Made by a program: the position numbers and the translations under genes. From Candidatus Saccharimonadota bacterium (GTDB lineage Bacteria > Patescibacteriota > Saccharimonadia > Saccharimonadales > Saccharimonadaceae), in contig VGLK01000002.1 of NCBI GenBank assembly GCA_016866755.1, forward strand, positions 1-64,000: a DNA stretch of 64,000 bases, in the 5' to 3' direction. The notes under the pieces are model-generated. The model searched no databases and had not been told where the DNA came from. It saw only the letters and a list, made by a program, of their open reading frames with translations. Shown in pieces: positions 59,380-64,000 of the stretch. Position 1 is the stretch's first letter; each line of letters starts with the position of its first letter.

Positions 59380-60557
59380 ACTGCTCATAACTATAGCATA
59401 CTGCTTATATTTCCATTGAACATGAGTGGACGACATAATGTTACCCGGGCAACATCCGCCGCTAAATACTATTAGGCGCGTGCCACGTATAACTGCCGCC
59501 ACTCCATGCTACTGACCGCTCCCGTAAAAGGAGCAAACTCATGCGTTCTTTTCCACAACACGCTCGGAACTATCACTACTACTTCTGTACTAGGGAAAAT
59601 CCGAGCATGCGGTACTAAGTCCGCGCGCTCAAAACACCATTTTTACGTGGTGGAGCATCGGCAATACCATTAGGTGCTAAATATATCAGCTTAAAGTGAA
59701 CGCGTTCTGCATGAAAACAAGATGCTTTTATGCCGCGACACGCTCGCTATCCATGCTATTGCCAGTTTTCCATCACTGATGATGAGTATGATGTTAATGA
59801 ACAATTTTTTGTAAGCTTTTTGTTTTGTTTAAGCTTAGGTTCATCATAGCAAGCGTAAGCTTAAACGTCAAGATATTTTTTATAATAAAATGATGTAATT
59901 ATGTGCTTTATATTAACGTTGTTATTTTTAATAGATGTAGTATATTACTTTATACGTCGATGTTAAAATGTATTTAACACAACAATAAGTAGTTTCGCAT
60001 AGTTTTATCTACTTAAATCTTTTGTTATGCACATTGTCTTATGTGTCTAACGGCTGCATTAATATCACATAAACCTACTTCTACTGCTAAGCCCGGCATT
60101 TATCTTGGCGGTTACCACGCGTGCGGCAATTTAACCTTAAAGTTCACTTGCAGCTTAAGCCTGTCATCGTCTTAACTTTCAAACACAATGTGGTCGTGCG
60201 TTTAAAATGTCATACAGAATTAGATTAGTCCTTTTAACGTCACCTACATTGTAGTAAGGCGTTTTCGTTTCGTCTAAAGATTAGCTTCAAGCTCCATAAA
60301 TCACTTTAATGTTTTAATGCACTATTACCACTTTTCGTAGACTGCTCTTTGCGACAATATTTTTTGATTGTTTTTTGGGCATATAATTTAATGTACTCGT
60401 AAAACACTAAAATACTTGCATAGCGCTACTGCACAATAGAGCACGTAAACACACTTATACCTTAAGCATGCAGCATCAAACTATATAGACCATAAACGTC
60501 AATTACCTATCCACATATATCGTAGTATTTTCTACGTATATAATTTTACTAAAATCG
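59380..60557. other. Gene-free region with DnaA-box-like motifs and an inverted repeat
   Basis: No reading frame here looks like a gene. The stretch is AT-rich in parts (59870-60000, 60330-60560) and holds TTTTCCACA (59549-59557), TTATGCACA (60025-60033) and CTATCCACA (60507-60515), all near the DnaA box, on one strand. A perfect 11-bp inverted repeat, GTTTAAGCTTA (59827-59837) and TAAGCTTAAAC (59856-59866), lies among them. Several short hairpins occur at 59500-59640. I see no tRNA and no protein gene. Confidence 0.4.
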
Positions 60558-60586
60558 TTGACACAATCGTTTTCACGTCATATGAT
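60558..60586 (+). promoter_or_regulatory. Orphan promoter
   Basis: TTGACA (60558-60563) and TATGAT (60581-60586) are exactly 17 bp apart on the plus strand, with no reading frame downstream. Confidence 0.75.
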
Positions 60587-60592
60587 AAGGGT

Positions 60593-60690
60593 AGCTTCTG
60601 AATAAAAAACTTATACAGAGGCCAAAAATAAACAAGAACTCTATAAAACTCCACTTAAAACAACCACTACTCGCAGGTGGTTGTTTTTTT
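60593..60690 (+). ncRNA. Small-RNA candidate with own promoter and terminator
   Basis: A near-consensus promoter (60558-60586) and a strong terminator enclose about 95 nt without a reading frame. The body is A-rich and unstructured; only the terminator stem is strong. The plus-strand transcript points toward tmRNA but ends before it. Function is unknown. Confidence 0.55.
60657..60690 (+). terminator. Terminator of the small-RNA candidate
   Basis: AAAACAACCAC (60657-60667) pairs with GTGGTTGTTTT (60677-60687), followed by TTT. Confidence 0.88.
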
Positions 60691-60712
60691 ATTTTAAGCT
60701 TTCACTTTAAAC

Positions 60713-60738
60713 GCAAAAACCCGAACATCTGTTCGGGT
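60713..60738 (-). terminator. tmRNA terminator
   Basis: ACCCGAAC (60719-60726) pairs with GTTCGGGT (60731-60738), followed by TTTTTGC on the minus strand. Confidence 0.88.
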
Positions 60739-60748
60739 ACTTACGTAC

Positions 60749-61151
60749 TGGTGGAGCTGCCGGGCACCGCCCCCGGGTCCAAGTGGTAACTGGTTATTCG
60801 TCTACAGGTATAGTTACATTTAAAATTTTTATCCGTACATGAATGCTTATAAATATAACAAAAAAACAATTACACACGCGTATGAAAAAGTTTAACTACA
60901 AAAAGCTCACACTTCACTTTCCGTGGCGAGTCTACTAAATATAACACACTCAAATCCTATAATAGACATCTAGGCGAGTATGGCATGCCTAAATTAGGCA
61001 GCTAGCGCAAAAGCAGTTTGACGAGGCATCATTGATGCAACAAATGCTTTTGCTTTGTCTGCAAAGTTTGCAATTAAAAAACTGATTACGTCAGTGGTCG
61101 ACCTGCAAAATAACCTGTTAATGTCCTCTTGTCGAAAGCTATGTCAGCCCC
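60749..61151 (-). ncRNA. ssrA: tmRNA (transfer-messenger RNA)
   Basis: On the minus strand the molecule starts GGGGCTGACATAGCTTTCGAC and ends GGACCCGGGGGCGGTGCCCGGCAGCTCCACCA-like, the tRNA-Ala-like half with encoded CCA. The tag frame runs from the resume codon GCA (61071-61069) to TAA (60996-60994): 25 residues ending ALAA, the usual ClpXP degron. It rescues stalled ribosomes. The stretch between the tag and the 3' end is AT-rich. A TATAAT box (61067-61072 region excluded; -10 at 61167-61172) lies just upstream. Confidence 0.93.
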
Positions 61152-61235
61152 TTAAAGTACCCTTTTATTATAGCAAATATCGTCATTTAATGCGAAATAT
61201 GGTTTACTCAATGTAACATATAGGGAGAAAGAGTT

Positions 61236-62753
61236 ATGGCGGTCGGAAAGACATATTCAGTCGCAAATGTTGGTTATCAGGGGCGCATAATCGAGGTTGA
61301 AGGTGACAGTGCCAATGGGCTTCCCTCTTTGCAAATTGTAGGTCTTGGCAATAAAGCAATCGACGAGGCAAAAGAGCGCGTAAGAAGCGCCATAAAAAAC
61401 TCGCAGCTCGACTTTCCCGCTAAAAAACTTACTATTAACCTTGCGCCAGCCGAACTACCTAAAGACGGCAGTCAATTTGATATACCAATTGCTCTTACTA
61501 TATTAAATCTTTCAGGTCAGCTGCGTTCGAATAACCTCTCAGATGCGCTTTTTGCCGGAGAATTAGCACTTAACGGCTCGGTACGACCGGTGCGCAACGC
61601 CATCACATTGGCTGAAGTTGCTCAGGAGCAAGGTGTTGGCACCATATACGTGCCTCTCGAGAACGCACCGCAGGCTGCACTTGTCGCCGGCGTACAGGTT
61701 ATTGGCTTCACCACCTTAACAGAGCTATTTCTTCATCTTAAGGGAGTTAAAAAACTTAAGCCCTATCATCCAAACTCGCAAACACCCACCACTCCCGAAC
61801 CCTATAACGGTCCCTACCTAGACGACATCAGCGGTCAGGCGCAGGCTAAGCGAGCCATTCTGATTGCTGCCGCCGGTAAGCATAATCTGCTACTCTCAGG
61901 CCCTCCTGGTGCCGGAAAAACTATGCTTGCACGCGTGCTTGCTGGTCTTTTGCCACCGCTTAGTCCCGAAGAAACCGTGGCGGTTACAAAACTTCACACT
62001 CTCGCCGACGATCCCCGCAGCATAGTTTCTATGCGACCATTTCGTGCGCCACACCACACTGCTAGTCGAGTTGCCCTTATTGGCGGCGGTCCACACGCCC
62101 AGCCAGGCGAGGTGAGTCTTGCGCACACCGGTGTTCTGTTTCTCGATGAAATTCCAGAATACCCCCGTGCCACCCTTGAGTCACTCCGACAACCACTTGA
62201 AGATGCTCGAGTACACATTAGTCGGGCGCAAGCTCGCTATGAATACCCGGCCAACTTTATGCTAATTGCCACTATGAACCCCTGCCCCTGCGGTTATTAC
62301 GGTGATACCACAAAAGAATGCACCTGCAGTAGTCAGCAAATCCTTAATTATCAAAAACGATTATCTGGCCCCCTACTTGATAGGATTGACCTCACCCTTA
62401 CCGTCGGTAGACTACCACATAACGAGCTTTTTGCACCTGAGTTAAAGACTAAAAAACAACATTATGCGAACAAAGAATTAGTACAAAAAGCTCAAACAAC
62501 ACAAACTAACAGATATAAAAGTAGTGTTATATACAACGCAAAATTATCTAGCTCACAAGTTAAGCGGTTTATTCCGCTTTCTACGCCAGTTGAAGAGTTT
62601 TTAATTTCAGCGGCCCAAAAATTAGATTTATCGCCACGCAGCTATTTCAAAATTATTAAAGTTGCCCGCACAATTGCTGATCTTGATAGTCAAACCGATA
62701 TCGAAATTAAGCACCTTGCCGAAGCCCTCCAATATCGCGCACTCCACTCTTGA
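61236..62753 (+). CDS. comM: ComM/YifB-type AAA+ ATPase (Mg-chelatase-like)
   Basis: The 505-residue AAA+ helicase promotes branch migration of incoming DNA in natural transformation. It has the N-terminal Lon-like domain (about 1-170), Walker A LSGPPGAGKTMLARVL (about residues 213-228), Walker B LFLDEIPEY, sensor NPCPCGY with two cysteine pairs and the C-terminal Mg-chelatase domain. AGGGAG precedes the ATG. Together with pilins and recJ in the window it fits DNA uptake. Confidence 0.93.
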   Translation: MAVGKTYSVANVGYQGRIIEVEGDSANGLPSLQIVGLGNKAIDEAKERVRSAIKNSQLDFPAKKLTINLAPAELPKDGSQFDIPIALTILNLSGQLRSNNLSDALFAGELALNGSVRPVRNAITLAEVAQEQGVGTIYVPLENAPQAALVAGVQVIGFTTLTELFLHLKGVKKLKPYHPNSQTPTTPEPYNGPYLDDISGQAQAKRAILIAAAGKHNLLLSGPPGAGKTMLARVLAGLLPPLSPEETVAVTKLHTLADDPRSIVSMRPFRAPHHTASRVALIGGGPHAQPGEVSLAHTGVLFLDEIPEYPRATLESLRQPLEDARVHISRAQARYEYPANFMLIATMNPCPCGYYGDTTKECTCSSQQILNYQKRLSGPLLDRIDLTLTVGRLPHNELFAPELKTKKQHYANKELVQKAQTTQTNRYKSSVIYNAKLSSSQVKRFIPLSTPVEEFLISAAQKLDLSPRSYFKIIKVARTIADLDSQTDIEIKHLAEALQYRALHS

Positions 62754-62778
62754 ATAACCCCCGTAAATTTGATAAAAT
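62750..62778 (+). promoter_or_regulatory. Promoter of infC-rpmI-rplT
   Basis: TTGAAT (62750-62755), overlapping the comM stop, and TAAAAT (62773-62778) are 17 bp apart. The leader to the infC start is about 45 nt. Confidence 0.72.
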
Positions 62779-62830
62779 ATTCTATGAATAACGTTTAACA
62801 CGCTAGCAGCTCAATAAGGAGAGCATTACA

Positions 62831-63337
62831 ATTAATAAATCGAATCGAATCAATGAGGCTATCCGAGCCCGAGAGCTTCGCGTTATCGGCGCAAACGGAG
62901 AGCAGCTAGGCATTTTAAGTCGCGAGGAAGCCCTCCGACTAGCAGAAGAAGCTGAGCTAGACTTAGTAGAAATCTCACCGAATGCCGAACCGCCGGTAGT
63001 AAAAATTGTCGACTGGGGAAAATTTCAGTACCAGAAGATGAAAGATCAGCAGAAAAATCGCAAAACGTCGAAGGCCAACGAGCTAAAGCAGATGCGATTT
63101 GGACTAAAGATTGGCGCTGGCGATTTAGAAATAAAGCTGCGAAAAATTCGAAAATTCCTCGAAGCTGGCCACAAAGTACGAATTCAACTGTTTTTTCGTG
63201 GACGCGAGATGGCTCACAAAGAACTCGGATTCGAAATGATCGACCGTATAATTGCTCAACTTGAAGATGAAGTGGTAGTTGAACAAAAACCTCAAATGGC
63301 TGGCCGCAATTTGAGTATAGTAGTAAGGAGAAAATAA
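62831..63337 (+). CDS. infC: Translation initiation factor IF-3 with AUU start codon
   Basis: The 168-residue factor prevents subunit association and checks the start codon. The sequence NKSNRINEAIRARELRVIGANGEQLGIL opens the N-domain, and the C-domain ends QMAGRNLSIVVRRK. No ATG, GTG or TTG is in frame between the upstream stop (62804) and deep inside the gene. The frame opens at ATT 62831, 9 nt after AAGGAG (62816-62821). E. coli infC uses the same AUU start, and IF3 represses it there; the same control is likely. Confidence 0.93.
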   Translation: MNKSNRINEAIRARELRVIGANGEQLGILSREEALRLAEEAELDLVEISPNAEPPVVKIVDWGKFQYQKMKDQQKNRKTSKANELKQMRFGLKIGAGDLEIKLRKIRKFLEAGHKVRIQLFFRGREMAHKELGFEMIDRIIAQLEDEVVVEQKPQMAGRNLSIVVRRK

Positions 63338-63339
63338 TC

Positions 63340-63534
63340 ATGCCAAAGCTGAAGACCCACAAAGGTACAGCCAAGCGAATTAAGCTTACCAGCACCGGTA
63401 AACTTACTCGTCGCCGCGCATTCGGTGGACACATGCTCGCTAAAAAGAGCAAAAGCCGCAAGCGCAACATTAATACGCCTGCAGCCGTAACTGGTTCAAT
63501 GGCTAAAAACGTTAAACGAGCAATAGGAGTATAG
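63340..63534 (+). CDS. rpmI: Ribosomal protein bL35
   Basis: The 64-residue basic protein [21 protein letters not shown]...[14 protein letters not shown] is L35 along its length. AAGGAG lies within the infC end, and the start is 2 nt after the infC stop. Confidence 0.96.
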   Translation: MPKLKTHKGTAKRIKLTSTGKLTRRRAFGGHMLAKKSKSRKRNINTPAAVTGSMAKNVKRAIGV

Positions 63535-63535
63535 T

Positions 63536-63880
63536 ATGCGAGTAAAACGAGGAGTAACCGCTCGAGCGAAGCATAAAAAGATTCTTAAAGCCGCTAAGGG
63601 TATGCAACACAACCGTACACGTTCGTACCGCCTTGCTAAACAAGGTGTTATCCGAGCCTTACAGTACGCATACCGTGACCGCCGTAACAAAAAACGCGAT
63701 CTACGTGGACTATGGATCACTCGTATTAATGCCGCCGCTCGTGAAAATGGCACTACCTACGCCAAGCTAATTGCCGGCCTTAAAGCCGCAAAAATTGAGC
63801 TTGATCGTAAGACGCTTTCTGAACTAGCAGTGTCTGAGCCAAAAGCCTTTAGCGCCATTGTTAAAACTGCTACAAAGTAG
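63536..63880 (+). CDS. rplT: Ribosomal protein bL20
   Basis: The 114-residue protein with [22 protein letters not shown] and [26 protein letters not shown] is L20. AATAGGAG precedes the ATG, which is next to the rpmI stop. L20 often represses the infC operon in other bacteria; no clear L20 site is visible here. Confidence 0.97.
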   Translation: MRVKRGVTARAKHKKILKAAKGMQHNRTRSYRLAKQGVIRALQYAYRDRRNKKRDLRGLWITRINAAARENGTTYAKLIAGLKAAKIELDRKTLSELAVSEPKAFSAIVKTATK

Positions 63881-63897
63881 TTTTTGGCCGCAAAACG

Positions 63898-63942
63898 CAC
63901 TAAAAAACCGACTTTGCCTAAAGCCTAGTCGGTTTTTTAGTG
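63898..63942. terminator. Bidirectional terminator between rplT and rnpB
   Basis: CACTAAAAAACCGACT (63898-63913) pairs with AGTCGGTTTTTTAGTG (63927-63942), with T-runs on both strands. Confidence 0.9.
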
Positions 63943-63944
63943 TG

Positions 63945-64000
63945 TAGCCCATCTGTAAGCCGGGTTCTGTCGTGAACGATCATCTATCTAGACGCGGGAT
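63945..64000 (-). ncRNA. rnpB: RNase P RNA, 3' end (partial)
   Basis: On the minus strand the end reads AGATGATCGTTCACGACAGAACCCGGCTTACAGATGG, the conserved 3' region of bacterial RNase P RNA. The remainder lies beyond the right edge. Confidence 0.9.

Noticed and set aside
59640-59700. TGGTGGAGC segment as a further tRNA or tmRNA end
   Set aside because: Only the 3' end motif is present; no cloverleaf can be built around it.
63038-63337. infC starting at the ATG 63038
   Set aside because: This would delete the whole N-domain of IF3; the in-frame sequence upstream matches IF3 and has a ribosome site before ATT.
62883-63470. 195-residue minus-strand frame over infC-rpmI
   Set aside because: It is the shadow of the highly basic ribosomal and IF3 genes and has no signal for translation.

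Overview
The window looks like a chromosomal segment of a small-genome Patescibacteria/CPR bacterium, most probably a Saccharibacterium (TM7). The reasons are the compact gene set, many surface proteins, type IV pilin-like proteins, a short IF2, DUF5663, many leaderless promoters, and several traits shared with Actinobacteria, the usual hosts of this group: DUF3152, an actinobacterial-style ileS T-box, and one very GC-rich gene. TGA is used as an ordinary stop (def, comM), which argues against the lineages that read UGA as glycine. Base composition is near the mid-40s in %GC by eye, except 885-1440, which is far richer.

Layout. 1-1430: a leftward SipW-like signal peptidase, a PGNSG-repeat secreted protein and a GC-rich TasA/camelysin-like gene. 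1431-2560: two small genes with clear promoters and terminators. 2575-5750: ileS behind a T-box leader. 5754-10607: a four-gene surface operon (WxL-like protein, DUF916-type protein with LysM, secreted seven-blade RCC1 propeller with a WxL-like tail, LAxTG-anchored protein) that resembles the Firmicutes csc/WxL clusters. 10694-20500: VKOR and a thioredoxin-fold partner, nrdR, ftsZ, ftsA, murI, map, adk, yqeY, rpsU, two pilins, recJ and a winged-helix regulator. 20600-25219: phosphoribosyltransferase, priA, a third pilin, def, fmt. 25233-33714: DUF5663, a 909-residue envelope protein, infB, rpsA, a coiled-coil surface protein, a ROK kinase, a HExxH protein and a KGG protein. 34021-38536: a secreted/membrane cluster with a DUF3152 protease relative and an M14 carboxypeptidase with Ig-like domains. 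38640-47580: the rRNA region, in which 5S and 23S are separated from 16S by two oxidoreductase genes, three tRNAs (Ile, Val, Ala) and a convergent membrane-protein gene. 47577-52530: DUF212, gyrA, gyrB. 52692-59380: an LPRTG surface protein, a coiled-coil membrane protein, a VirD4/TraG-like ATPase and two small partners. 59380-61235: a 1.8-kb gene-free stretch holding a small-RNA candidate, tmRNA and DnaA-box-like motifs. 61236-64000: comM, infC (AUU start), rpmI, rplT and the 3' end of rnpB.

Functionally the window combines core information processing (translation initiation, gyrase, division, replication restart) with a large surface apparatus. VKOR lies directly upstream of the WxL/RCC1 operon, whose RCC1 blades each carry a cysteine pair, so oxidative folding may link the two. 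Most genes left of about 52.5 kb point left and the infC group points right, so an origin-like arrangement near 59.5-60.6 kb is possible but unproven.
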